Positions 9,262-18,402 of a DNA stretch of 64,000 nucleotides are shown here, in pieces (position 1 is the first letter of the stretch; the number at the start of each line of letters is the position of its first letter). Source of the DNA: Schizochytrium sp. CCTCC M209059 (Eukaryota > Sar > Bigyra > Thraustochytrida > Thraustochytriidae); contig KN805396.1 of the NCBI GenBank assembly GCA_000818945.1, forward strand, positions 209,857 to 273,856, written 5' to 3'. The position numbers and the translations under genes were made by a program. The notes under the pieces were generated by a model. It ran no database searches. It was not told the DNA's origin and saw nothing but the letters and a program-made list of their open reading frames with translations.

Positions 9262-10383
9262 ATGGAGCCAACGGCTGCAAAAGCACCGCTGCCACCGCGG
9301 CAGCCCAAGACCAAGAGCAAGACCGGCGCGGACTTTAGCTATAGTGAGAAAGACCTCTTGCCTCTTGTAAGCAACGAACTGCAAACGCGCATGCGTAAAC
9401 TTTCGCTCGTCGAGACAACGCGTGAAATGGCACACGTGACGCAAGTCAAGGCATACGGTGAGGCCTTTGTAAGCAAGGCTCGTGCACCCAAGCACAATGG
9501 ACAGGAAGTGCAAAAGCTTGCCTTTTCCTTACGTTTCGAAATATGCTGGTTTGGGCGCGTCTTTCTCGGGACCTCCACGCTTGGCAGTGCCTCGGGAAAG
9601 GTGAAGATCGGCGAAGTCGATTTTGAGAATGTCGACACGCCAGAAACTTGGCAGGTAGAGACCAAGCTCGATGTGGAAAGTGTACCAGGAGTGCCAGCAA
9701 GCGCTGCTGCGGCAGCCATCCCTGAACTCTCTGACGTTGAAGTGCTTTTGCGCAAGCTGGTCAAGGAGCAAGGTCAGGCAAAGCTTGTGGAACTCATACG
9801 CACGGAAGTGACACGAATGCTCGTCAAACGAGAGATTCTTGCATCGCAAGAGCGCAAGGTCTCAGAGGACACTTCGGAAGAAGCAAGGCAGGATACATCC
9901 GGCGATGGCGCAGATGATCCGGCTTCAATGAGCGAGATCTCCTGCGATGATCTCCGGCGGCAAATGCTTGGCAAGGACTACCTCCGCATCATTGACGGCG
10001 AGGACGCCAGCGCTTTTCAGGAGACGAGCTGGGCACTCCGTATTTGTACAATTCATGATCGAGATGTGCCTGCTCTCTGTGCGAAGCTTGCGAAAAACAC
10101 AGGCTTGCAGACCCTCGACCTTTACTTTAATTACATTGGAGACGAGGGTCTTGACGCGCTGGCAGCTGCGCTGATCGAGCACAAGGAGCTGAAGCGAATT
10201 GATTTGCGCCGCAACAGAATTGGAGATCTTGGTTTGCAGAGTCTCATGGCGCGTCTTGGAGCGGGTCACTTGCCCAGTTTGACGGAGATTGATCTCCGTG
10301 AGAACGAAGCCATCACGAATCTGGGGCGCACCATGATTTCTGCGCTAAAGCTGATGCGCCCCAACACCATGGTCACCTTGTAA
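9262..10383 (+). CDS. Aha1 N-terminal-like domain fused to leucine-rich repeats
   Basis: The 373-residue protein appears to be a two-part fusion. Residues about 25-195 follow the Aha1_N pattern (activator of Hsp90 ATPase, middle-domain-binding module): a YSEKDLLPL opening, a VTQVKAYGEA strand where Aha1 has EVSKLDGEA, hydrophobic LAFSLRFEICWFG where Aha1 has FFYEWNVKLNWTG, then GKVKIGEVDFENVDT and an amphipathic helix LLRKLVKEQGQAKLVELIRTE. The C-terminal part (about 250-373) has ribonuclease-inhibitor-type repeats with LQTLDLYFNYIGDEG and LKRIDLRRNRIGDLG. The C-terminal START-like half of canonical Aha1 is absent. The ATG at 9262 is the first in the frame. Hsp90 co-chaperone activity is inference; the Aha1_N assignment is from pattern only. 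Confidence 0.7.
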   Translation: MEPTAAKAPLPPRQPKTKSKTGADFSYSEKDLLPLVSNELQTRMRKLSLVETTREMAHVTQVKAYGEAFVSKARAPKHNGQEVQKLAFSLRFEICWFGRVFLGTSTLGSASGKVKIGEVDFENVDTPETWQVETKLDVESVPGVPASAAAAAIPELSDVEVLLRKLVKEQGQAKLVELIRTEVTRMLVKREILASQERKVSEDTSEEARQDTSGDGADDPASMSEISCDDLRRQMLGKDYLRIIDGEDASAFQETSWALRICTIHDRDVPALCAKLAKNTGLQTLDLYFNYIGDEGLDALAAALIEHKELKRIDLRRNRIGDLGLQSLMARLGAGHLPSLTEIDLRENEAITNLGRTMISALKLMRPNTMVTL

Positions 10384-10659
10384 GGTATGCTGAAAGACGG
10401 CGTGTACCTGGCCACGACTCAATTTTAGTAGTGCGTTTGATCGATCCTTCTCATTGCAAAAGAAAGTCCGAACCATCGTACACGCAAGCGGCACGCCTGG
10501 CAGATGCCCTTTCTCTATAAAATGTCTCAAGTTGTTTGAAGAGTCAGAAAAAAGGCCAGTGCTACAGGCATTCGAAACATGAAAGGGTAGGGTAGAATAA
10601 AAGCAATATCTTTTATACCTGGTCTTCACCAACATCAAGTGCTCTTTGCTGAGTCTAGC
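10384..10659. other. Convergent intergenic region
   Basis: 276 bp between the ends of the Aha1/LRR and adenylate kinase genes. It is AT-richer than the flanking coding DNA and holds only 3' UTR sequence as far as can be seen. Confidence 0.4.
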
Positions 10660-11442
10660 CTAGCCCTCGAGCTTGCTCTGCACAAGTGCTTTAAGGTCAG
10701 TGTAGATCGCGTCACTACGGCGGTTCTGGCGCACAAGCTCGGGGTGGTTCTCGCCGCTAAAGGAGTACAAAATGCCCTTCTCCTCGTAGTGCGCGAGGAG
10801 GGGGTAGGTGACCTCCATGTACATGTCGAGGCGGTGGCGTACCTTGTCAGGCTCGTCGTCCGCGCGACGCGTGAGTGGCTCGCCCGTCTCGTCATCCTTG
10901 CCTTCTTCCTTGGGAGGGTTGAAGGCGTACGAGTACATGCGGCCCGAGTGCTGGTGGATCCAGCGGTCACTAATGCGCTCAACAATCTCGTCCTGCGGCA
11001 CCTCGAGGTTGAGAACAAAGTCGATCTCGATCTTGTCCTCCAGGGCCTTAGCCTGCGGCAGGGTACGCGGGAAACCGTCAAGAAGCACGCGGCCGGACTG
11101 CTCGAACACCTCGTGCATGATGAGGTCCACCATGAGCTCATCAGGCACCAAGTCACCAGCCTCCACATAGGCCTTTGCCTTTTCACCCAAGGGCGTGTGT
11201 TCCTCCATGTGCGAGCGGAGAATGTCGCCGCTCGAGAGGTGGCTAAAGTTAAACTCCTTCTTGAGGCGCTTGCTGAGCGTCCCCTTGCCGCCGCCCGGCG
11301 GGCCGGTGATGAGCACAACGTCGAGCGCCTCCTTGTCGATGGCGGCAGCGGCGAGACCGCGCTTGGCCAGCGACGAGGTCAGCATCGACGCCGACAGGGC
11401 CCTCGACCCGGCCATCTGCGCGCGCACCAGCGTCTGCATCAT
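10660..11442 (-). CDS. Adenylate kinase, AK3-like (nucleoside-triphosphate:AMP phosphotransferase)
   Basis: Reversible phosphoryl transfer to AMP. The 260-residue product has Walker A GPPGGGKGT, the AMP-binding HLSSGDILRSH, LLDGFPRTLPQA, and a long-type LID from DRWIHQHSGRMY through FNPPKEEGKDDETGEPL to RRADD. The FNPPK/DDxTGEPL LID without Cys zinc ligands is typical of the mitochondrial AK3/AK2 group, and GTP use is possible. Residues 1-45 (MMQTLVRAQMAGSRALSAS) look like a mitochondrial presequence, which supports the ATG at 11442. The frame continues upstream but with no similarity. It is divergent from the Pcf11 gene. Confidence 0.93.
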   Translation of the reverse strand: MMQTLVRAQMAGSRALSASMLTSSLAKRGLAAAAIDKEALDVVLITGPPGGGKGTLSKRLKKEFNFSHLSSGDILRSHMEEHTPLGEKAKAYVEAGDLVPDELMVDLIMHEVFEQSGRVLLDGFPRTLPQAKALEDKIEIDFVLNLEVPQDEIVERISDRWIHQHSGRMYSYAFNPPKEEGKDDETGEPLTRRADDEPDKVRHRLDMYMEVTYPLLAHYEEKGILYSFSGENHPELVRQNRRSDAIYTDLKALVQSKLEG

Positions 11443-12263
11443 CTTTCCTCTTTGGCGCTTGCGCGGAGGCTCTTCTCCGTAAGCTTTCGCGTTCGCGTCG
11501 CAGCTCCTCGCGCAAGATGCACCAGGCTCGTCCGAGTTTGCCTGTGGTGCGGCTGGTCGCTTGCTGCCTGCAGCACAGTAGTACTCCGTACTAGAGTGGT
11601 GTCCTCTGCATTCAGCCAGGCATAGTTTTACCTCAACGTCCACGCGAAGATGAGCACCAATGTAGATTTTTACTCATGCGGTTACCAGACGTTTCGCAAT
11701 AACGATTCTGTAACTTTCGGTCGCGTTGGCTGACGAGGAGAGCAGAAGAAGCAGCAACTTTCAATCCAAGCAAGGGCCGCATCGTCGCCAGCCCTGTGCA
11801 AGCGCGCGGCCGCCGGCTCGGCTCGGCTCGGCTCGGCTCGGCGCCGTGAACTGCAGTGGAATCCGGCGGAAAGCTTTTCTACCTGCGCGAAACGTTGGGT
11901 GATACCGCGAGGAGCAGCGGAAGCGGCGGCGCTTGCGATCCAACGTCAAAAGGCAACTACGTGCGCGAAGGGCAGCGCCGGCCCGCGTGCGTGAAGGGAA
12001 GAGAAGAGAAGAGAAGAGGAGACGCGAGACAAGGCAAGACAAGACCAGACAAGTCAAGACAAGATAAGACAACACAAGACAACACAACACAAGACAACAC
12101 AAGACAACACAACAAAAGACGACGAAAAAGATCCAAGGCGCGGAGATACGGGATCTGCGGCTTAGATTTAAAAAAAGCTGGCTCAATAAAGTAGGTTAGC
12201 AAGACCTCAACCTCTTACTCGCTGCGAGTCCGTCTCACCCCTCGTTGCTCTTCTCTTGTGATA
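11443..12263. other. Divergent promoter region between adenylate kinase and PCF11
   Basis: About 820 bp with no supported gene. It contains a GGCTC pentamer run at about 11817-11842 and an A/C-rich minisatellite just upstream of PCF11 (separate entry). Confidence 0.5.
12000..12118. repeat. Degenerate GAGAA / ACAAG / ACAAC minisatellite
   Basis: A purine-rich run of gaaga units (about 12000-12020) passes into roughly 5-bp acaag and acaac units up to about 12118. It lies about 150 bp upstream of the PCF11 ATG, strand-asymmetric (almost no T on the + strand). Confidence 0.75.
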
Positions 12264-13925
12264 ATGGCGGACGCAAACAGCCGCATTGCGGACTATGTAA
12301 ACCGCATTCGCGTCATGGGTAGTCATCCCGACAAAATCACAATCAATACCCTGACTATGGTCGCTGGTGACGTCAAAAAGGGAAGCGTGAGCGGCGTGGA
12401 GCCCTCCGATATCGTGGGCGCCATTGAGGCGCGACTCTTGCGTGCCCCTCCCCGCGAAAAGATGCCGGCCATGTACTTGATGGACTCGATCATGTACAAT
12501 GTGCGCGATCCATACCCCAAGCTCTTCTCTCGCGGTCTTCCGAACCTTTTCATGGACACCTTTCGATCACTCGACGACGCAGGTAAGAATCAGCTTCGTA
12601 AGCTGCTCAACGCATGGCCGGATCGTCGTCCGGATCAGGGCGCGCTACCACCAAAAGTCTTGGGCGACATTTTCGCAAAGATCGATCGTCGCTTTGACGT
12701 AGATGATTTTGTGCGAAGGCAAGAGGACAAATTCCCCGAGTGGAAACAACAAGCGCCCAGCGCCGCCCCCGCTCCTGGCCCCTATGGCCACGCGCCTCCG
12801 CCTCACGGCCAGCCTTATGGCGGGGGTCACGGTTCAGCAAGTCATGCAGACACTAGCGCCATGCCCACACCTCTGAATACGTCCGTGACGCAAGAACAGT
12901 ATGACCAATTGTTGGTTGAACGCGCGACAACCATCCTTTCAGACTTGCAAAATTCTCTTGGCGTTCCAAACGAAGAACGTATCCAGCTCAATGACTTGCC
13001 CGAGCGTCCAGAGCTCTGGCAGCAAGTCTATGATCGCGCTCGCGCGGAACTGAGCGCCGCTGGCATTTCTGTATACAGTGGCGCTGCCGCGAGCATGCGC
13101 GTGGCTCCCACCTATGTTGCAGGGTCGCAGCCATCTGCCTTCCAGCCGCATGGGGAGCTCCACTATGGCCAGGGATCAATTGCCGGCCACGCCGCTGCCG
13201 CCCCTTCACATGCAAGCACAGGCTACTCGGGCGGTTATGCTCAGCCTCCGCGGACGCCACCAGCAGCTCCAAGTCCCAAACCACGTCCGTCGTGGGATAT
13301 GGAATCCCTACGCGACACGAATCAGGCTGTGCAAGTCGCGGCAACGCTTTACCAAATGTGCCAATCAGACGGCCAGCATGTCGACTCTGTCTCGGGTCTC
13401 CGATTCACGGACCCATCGCGCCTTCAAGCGTATCAGACGCAACGTAGTGAGCTCGAAAAGGAGATTGTTGCTTCTCGAAAGCCACCCTCTGTGAATAAGA
13501 TGTTGCGGCGGGCGTGGTTCAATGCCCCGGACCTTTGGCGCCAAGCCGCGCCTCAGGAGCTGCGCGTCGAGCAATCTGGATTTGATGTCACGGACGACGA
13601 TGACGTCGATCTCGCTGATGCCAGCGGCGCCGGCGCTGGTGATAGTACTCTTAATCGACAGACGAGCAACCTTTCGCTTGGAGGCGAGGCCGGCGTTCCA
13701 ATCGACGACTCGCAGACTCACTGTGCGCTGACTGGCGAGGAATTTGAAAAGACATTTGATGATGAATCGGGTCAGTGGGTTTACAAGGGCACAATGCGTG
13801 ATCCAGACGGTCGTATTGTGATTGCCTCCGCTTATTACGAGCAGCAGGCTAAGAAGCGTCAACGTTCTGAGAGCGCCGCTGACGCGTCGACTCCTGCTGC
13901 AAAGCAGGCCAAGCACGATGTCTGA
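12264..13925 (+). CDS. PCF11: Pcf11-like pre-mRNA cleavage / termination factor
   Basis: Scaffold of cleavage factor IIA/CF II, coupling 3'-end cleavage to RNA polymerase II termination in the nucleus. The N-terminal about 140 residues form a CTD-interacting domain: helices with ITINTLTMVAGD, MPAMYLMDSIMYNV and LFMDTFRSLDDAGKNQLRKLL, then WPDRRP. A Pro/Gly/Ala/His-rich low-complexity linker follows (about 170-370). Near the C terminus, HCALTGEEFEKTFDDESGQW resembles the Pcf11 zinc-finger segment ending in the DDESGQWVYK motif, but with only one of the usual two CxxC cysteines, so metal binding is doubtful. The product is 553 residues, shorter than human Pcf11 and close to yeast. The ATG at 12264 is preferred over a codon two residues upstream. 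Confidence 0.88.
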   Translation: MADANSRIADYVNRIRVMGSHPDKITINTLTMVAGDVKKGSVSGVEPSDIVGAIEARLLRAPPREKMPAMYLMDSIMYNVRDPYPKLFSRGLPNLFMDTFRSLDDAGKNQLRKLLNAWPDRRPDQGALPPKVLGDIFAKIDRRFDVDDFVRRQEDKFPEWKQQAPSAAPAPGPYGHAPPPHGQPYGGGHGSASHADTSAMPTPLNTSVTQEQYDQLLVERATTILSDLQNSLGVPNEERIQLNDLPERPELWQQVYDRARAELSAAGISVYSGAAASMRVAPTYVAGSQPSAFQPHGELHYGQGSIAGHAAAAPSHASTGYSGGYAQPPRTPPAAPSPKPRPSWDMESLRDTNQAVQVAATLYQMCQSDGQHVDSVSGLRFTDPSRLQAYQTQRSELEKEIVASRKPPSVNKMLRRAWFNAPDLWRQAAPQELRVEQSGFDVTDDDDVDLADASGAGAGDSTLNRQTSNLSLGGEAGVPIDDSQTHCALTGEEFEKTFDDESGQWVYKGTMRDPDGRIVIASAYYEQQAKKRQRSESAADASTPAAKQAKHDV

Positions 13926-14544
13926 GCTTTCAGCAGTCGGCGACAATCTGAGAACGCCAATAATGGTTGATCTCTTGCTGCAAAGCAGGTCAAGTACGCA
14001 ATGAAACTCGAATTTGCATTGTGAATTTCGTCAGGGACGACGAACCTTAGCTTACTGATAGTATGCGATGAATCGCCAAAACCAAAACTAAAATTAAAGC
14101 AAGAAAACAGCCAAGACATTTCATCTCTTTGCACGCGTTTCCTCTTGATATTGCTGCTCTGCCTAATGTTTCTTTCCGTCGTGGTGGGCATAGCACATTC
14201 TTCCTAATCTGACCATCTCGCTGTCTACTATTTTCTACTGGCTGAGGAGAATTTCTGGTTTAGATGCAATCACGGGTCGCGCGAGCCCGCCACCGTCCCA
14301 CATTTGGGCCAATATTCCTTCTAACCTTGTCTTTTTCTTTCTTTGTGTTTGCGAAGTGCTTTGATTTTTTTTTCTATCCGTTGGGGCGAGTCGCTGGCCT
14401 CACATTCCTCTAGATAGTATTGCTACGTATTGACGACGAAATTTACATTTGCAAACGTTGGCAAACCTTGCCTCCCTCCCGCTGCTGCTTGCGCGGGAGG
14501 ACAGGCGCGTGCGCTGCGCTCAGCTCAGCGCAGTGCCGCTCAAA
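13926..14544. other. Intergenic region, no gene seen
   Basis: 620 bp between two tandem + strand genes. It starts with a short echo of the PCF11 3' end: the phrase ctgctgcaaagcaggycaag occurs at about 13894 and again at about 13976. The rest is AT-richer, presumably 3' UTR and promoter. Confidence 0.45.
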
Positions 14545-16110
14545 ATGCCGGTAACGGTGGCTCGTCTTGTGCGCGAGGTGCACTTTGTGGCTCTTGCGTG
14601 GTTTCTTGCGGGGCTCTCACGCGCTGTGAGCTTTGTTGGAGTGGGTGCAGACGCGAGAGAATGGGCAGAGGACTATGATGACACGGCATCGGTCCGCGTT
14701 AGCTTCTCCGAGGCTGTGGACGATGAGTGGATCCTTGTCACTGCCATCAAAAACTTTGTTTGTACAGGTCTTATGGTTTGCGAGGGTGTCTGTATCTTGC
14801 GCTATTGCAAAATCTTCAGCGATGAGAACGAGACCCCAAGCCCAAAACGTGTGCTTGTTGTCCTAGCCAGCTCTCTTTGCCTAATCGGAATCGGATTGGC
14901 GTCCATCCCTCTGGGCTGCGTTGCAGTTGGCGTCGTAGTGGAAGCCTCCAAAACGCTCTATCTCATGGTCTTTACAGATTGGGTCTGGGTGTACGGGTCC
15001 TTTTGGTTTGCTCGTTGCGTGCTCTACGTTTTGGATCATTTCGATCGACAAAGCAACGGGCAAAAAGAGACACATGTTATGAAAGGTGCAACAGGTGGCT
15101 CCAGTGCCATTGTCTCAGGCTCCCATGCGCTCTTTCCAGATTCTCATTCTCCGGTTCGCAGCTCCGAAAATCAAACTAGCGTGCCGCCGGTATCCGACAT
15201 GAAATCCTCAGAAACATTCTCTGCATCACAAAGTCAACAGGTATCTGTGACGACATACGACCTTTTCCAAAAGAAGACCAAGTCTGGCGCATTCGCCATG
15301 ACGCGTCCAAAGCCAGCTCGTGAGAGTGACTTCACGGACGCACAAGCAGACATTGAAGGAGATTCAACCATGCCAGACACACATTCTCGAAAAATGCGCT
15401 TGTTTTTGAATCCATCCCGAAAGCTGGCATCACAGCCCGGCAGCGACTTTTCGCACTCTCAAGACAACCCTCTCTTTGCAGGCGCGCAGCCCCTAGAGAT
15501 GAAGGCTGATGCGCAAGATAAGAAGCAAGCATTTACAAAGAGGAAACAGCAAGAACAGCACCGTGCAAAGACCGGAGTCGATGTCGTCCAAGCAGATCCC
15601 GTCGGGTACTCGAGGCAAAAGGCCTCGAACGACGACGAAATGGAAACCTGGGACCAGCATCTCTCGTTTTCCATCGAGACAACGAAACAGTTTGACCAGC
15701 TCATGGATCAGGGTTTTTGCCTCACGCAGCTTGCATTGCCAAAAGAGAGCGACCCGAATGAGGCGGTGGTAACCCCCACTTCGCATCTCTTGATTGATGT
15801 GGCTACATATCGGTGGGATGCGCCTTCTTCTCGTGCGGACCTCGAGAATGTCACCTCGGGACTATCGTTGGCAGTTGACGCTCCAGAGAACAGTGGACTA
15901 CCTTTGTCGTTCACGCAGGCCATTCTTGGTCTTCCGGTGGACACACAGGCTACCGTGGTGACCGCTCAAGCCGGCCAGCGCAGGAGTGGCGCGAGTCGGT
16001 CAGGGGCAATCAAGCGCAAGGCCCCTGAGACAACCGGCCGTCGCGCCGTATCGGCGCACGACGTAGACTGGATCATCTACATTGTCCATTTGCGCGATTT
16101 GGTCGTGTAG
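14545..16110 (+). CDS. Uncharacterised four-pass membrane protein with long cytosolic tail
   Basis: Not recognised. The 521-residue product has hydrophobic segments near residues 12-32 (VHFVALAWFLAGLSRAVSFVG), 70-90, 107-130 (VLVVLASSLCLIGIGLASIP) and 140-165, with an aromatic VFTDWVWVYGSFWFARC in the last. The remaining about 340 residues are hydrophilic and Ser/Gln/Lys-rich without a clear domain, ending with a short hydrophobic motif DWIIYIVHLRDLVV. The ATG at 14545 (caaaATGc) begins just before the first membrane segment; 32 more open codons lie upstream. No family function is assigned. Confidence 0.7.
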   Translation: MPVTVARLVREVHFVALAWFLAGLSRAVSFVGVGADAREWAEDYDDTASVRVSFSEAVDDEWILVTAIKNFVCTGLMVCEGVCILRYCKIFSDENETPSPKRVLVVLASSLCLIGIGLASIPLGCVAVGVVVEASKTLYLMVFTDWVWVYGSFWFARCVLYVLDHFDRQSNGQKETHVMKGATGGSSAIVSGSHALFPDSHSPVRSSENQTSVPPVSDMKSSETFSASQSQQVSVTTYDLFQKKTKSGAFAMTRPKPARESDFTDAQADIEGDSTMPDTHSRKMRLFLNPSRKLASQPGSDFSHSQDNPLFAGAQPLEMKADAQDKKQAFTKRKQQEQHRAKTGVDVVQADPVGYSRQKASNDDEMETWDQHLSFSIETTKQFDQLMDQGFCLTQLALPKESDPNEAVVTPTSHLLIDVATYRWDAPSSRADLENVTSGLSLAVDAPENSGLPLSFTQAILGLPVDTQATVVTAQAGQRRSGASRSGAIKRKAPETTGRRAVSAHDVDWIIYIVHLRDLVV

Positions 16111-16384
16111 TAGAACGAGCAGCTCGGCGTGTCAGTGAGTAGTAGTAGAAGTTACAGTAACCGTACTTAATCTTTCCACAACTACTTGCAGTTGCACTTG
16201 CACTTGCACGTGTCGACGCCTCTCCTGTGCTGTCGGTCCAAAGGATCTTGTATAGGGTTGGTGTGATACGTACCACCTCCTACCAAAGATAAATCATCTG
16301 CAGATGAGCACGTGCACGAATCGTGCCAACGACCGTCCGCACTTCCGGCTGCTCTGCCTGCCGCAAGCTGCACCCATCCACGTA

Positions 16385-16423
<39 letters not shown>

Positions 16424-17299
16424 TCGCTCGCACGCACAAGGTTTCTTTTCTTCTCAAGGTCCTGTCTCGGCCGGTCTGCGGCGCGTTGTTTTTCTCCAGG
16501 TCCGCCATCTCGCGTTCGCTTTGCATTCAAGGCATCCAAGCACTGGCGTCCTGACACATGGTTGCCCATTCATTCATCCATGGCATCCATTCATCCATCG
16601 CTCGGCGGTGTCTCTAGGCCTAGGCCTACGTAGACGTAGCCGACAATCCAGATCATCATCCAAGGTCAATCAATCAATCGATCAATCGATCAAGGCAAAG
16701 TGAACGCGCCCCACACTGCGCCGGCCGCCCACAGCCGCCGGCCCCCGGAGCGGTACAACCCGGTTCTAGCGCGTGCGGTAGCTGGGCGCTAGGACTCCGC
16801 CTCGCCGGTGCGAATGTTTAGGTGCGCTAAACCTAAGTCTCGCGCGTCGCGAGCAAACACAAGCTCGCGCGGCGTGGCGCCTGCAGGCTGCTTCATTATC
16901 ATCACCATCTTCTTCTTCTTCTTCTTGCTGTTGTTGTTGTTAAGGAATGATGCGATGATGCTGCTGCTTGGTCGGTCCAAGGCTCGATCGGCGCGAGGGC
17001 GTGGCGCGGCGAGGTGATGATGCACAGAGAGAGCGTCGTGATGTGCCGTCGGTCCGAAGAAAGGGAAAGTGACCCGCCCGGCCCCCATCTTTGTAGGGCT
17101 GGGAGAAGTCCAAGGGAAGAAGAGAAGAAGGCGCAACAACGTGTGCAGGTAGGCATATCCGAAACTCGGTGAGCCCGCGCATCGACATCAGCGAGGGTGA
17201 TTTTCCGCAGGCCATTAGCGACACGTTACGTTGCTTTGCCGTAGCAGCAAAGACGGAGATTCGAGGCTTTAGCGTGCCCACGTGAAACGAAACGCGAAG
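16111..17299. other. Long intergenic region with microsatellites
   Basis: Nearly 1.2 kb without a supported gene. It contains TTGCAC hexamer echoes near 16188-16212, a CGCA run (separate entry), CATTCATC-type repeats near 16565-16605, two overlapping TAGGCCTA palindromes at 16615-16628, TCAATCGA repeats near 16662-16692, and a TTC/TTG run near 16909-16941. It includes the promoter of the TLC gene. Confidence 0.55.
16385..16421. repeat. (CGCA)n microsatellite
   Basis: About nine consecutive CGCA tetranucleotide units, continuing into CGCT/CGCA variants to about 16436. All three frames remain open through it, which creates spurious His/Thr/Arg repeat frames. Confidence 0.95.
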
Positions 17300-18025
17300 A
17301 TGGTGCTCGCCGTGAAGCAAGCGACGACGTTGACTCTTTCATGGGCGCTACGGTGGATTGCGCTCTTTATGACGTGCAACAAGGCCGCAGAGCTTGAACT
17401 CGAGGGCAACGATTTCGCAGTGTACGCAAATCGCGTCGTGTCCATGATTCATGCAGCGTTCTCAGCCGTGCTAGCAGGCAAGGCCGCGCTTTACTACGAT
17501 GGCCAGGGATTCTTCACATACAATTTGCAGGGACCGAATGAGCCATGGCACGAAGCTTTCCTCCCCGTGGTTGCAGGGTACATGGTGTACGATATGCTTT
17601 GGGAGTTGACGCACAGCAAGTCAAAGCCCGATCTCCTCGTGTACGCGCACCATATTCTCGTCGCCGTAACGTGCTGGTGGTCGCTCTGGACGGGTGAGCA
17701 CGGCAAGATCCTGGCCATGACAACATTCCTGAGCGAGCTGACAACACCCTTCCTCTCTGCCAAGTACTTGCTAAAACACCACAAAATGGCAGACGAGACC
17801 CTGGGACTGGCGAACGACGCTGTCTTTGCGCTTGGTTTCCTCTTTTTCAGATGCTTCTGGGGCTCCATCTTTACGCTTACGGTGCTGCTGAGCGGTGCTC
17901 ACCCGTTCATCATGGCTGGCGGCATGGCCATGCAGTCCATCAACTACACATGGGGCCTTAGCATTGCGAAGAAAATTGCACGCTTTGCTAAAGGCGATAA
18001 GGCCGATCGTCACAAGAGCCCATAG
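17300..18025 (+). CDS. TLC-domain multi-pass membrane protein (TLCD4/TMEM56-like)
   Basis: A 241-residue protein with about six hydrophobic segments. The core follows the TRAM-LAG1-CLN8 pattern: NRVVSMIHAAFSAVLAG (helix with conserved His), VAGYMVYDMLWELTH, VYAHHILVAVTCWWSL (double His in the central helix) and FLSELTTPFL. These match the TLCD4/FAM57-type branch more than ceramide synthases, whose Lag1 motif it does not fully show. It probably sits in the ER or plasma membrane with a lipid-related role; the precise function is unknown. The ATG at 17300 (cgaagATGG) is the first real start; an in-frame GTG precedes it. Confidence 0.82.
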   Translation: MVLAVKQATTLTLSWALRWIALFMTCNKAAELELEGNDFAVYANRVVSMIHAAFSAVLAGKAALYYDGQGFFTYNLQGPNEPWHEAFLPVVAGYMVYDMLWELTHSKSKPDLLVYAHHILVAVTCWWSLWTGEHGKILAMTTFLSELTTPFLSAKYLLKHHKMADETLGLANDAVFALGFLFFRCFWGSIFTLTVLLSGAHPFIMAGGMAMQSINYTWGLSIAKKIARFAKGDKADRHKSP

Positions 18026-18402
18026 GTGCTTGCAGGAAATGCATGCCCATCCTGCACATCCAATCCAGGGCCCCACCCACACGGTCGCACGGTACAAGGT
18101 TGCATGCTCGAGGCTTGTAAAACACTCTTATCGTGTCAATATGGCTCAAAGGGATTCGCCACGCTGTCCGAGAGGCCGGATCGACCACTTCAGCCGCCAC
18201 GAACCTCTTCACCCTCTTCATGTTCGCCACATCGTGTGTGGTCTACGTATACAACACAGGCTAACTTCTTTGTCTTATTTTCTTTATTCTCGCTCCTCCA
18301 TCAGAAAGACTCCAACTGGTGTGAGTGACAGTGATTTTACATTTCGCTAAAAAGTCGAAGTAGAGACGAGACGAGGCGAGACGCGCGAGCGAGGTCTGCG
18401 GT
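18026..18402. other. Convergent intergenic region
   Basis: 377 bp between the TLC gene and the CDK8 stop. A GAGAC/GAGGC run lies near 18362-18385. No gene is seen. Confidence 0.4.

Noticed and set aside
16385..16436. Tandem CGCA repeat considered as a CRISPR or telomeric array
   Set aside because: It is a 4-bp microsatellite without spacers and without a telomere-like G-rich unit.
16789..17139. Short minus-strand frame ending ELVFARDARDLGLAHLNIRT
   Set aside because: The last 35 codons look protein-like, but the rest is a microsatellite translation and there is no neighbouring exon; too weak to call.
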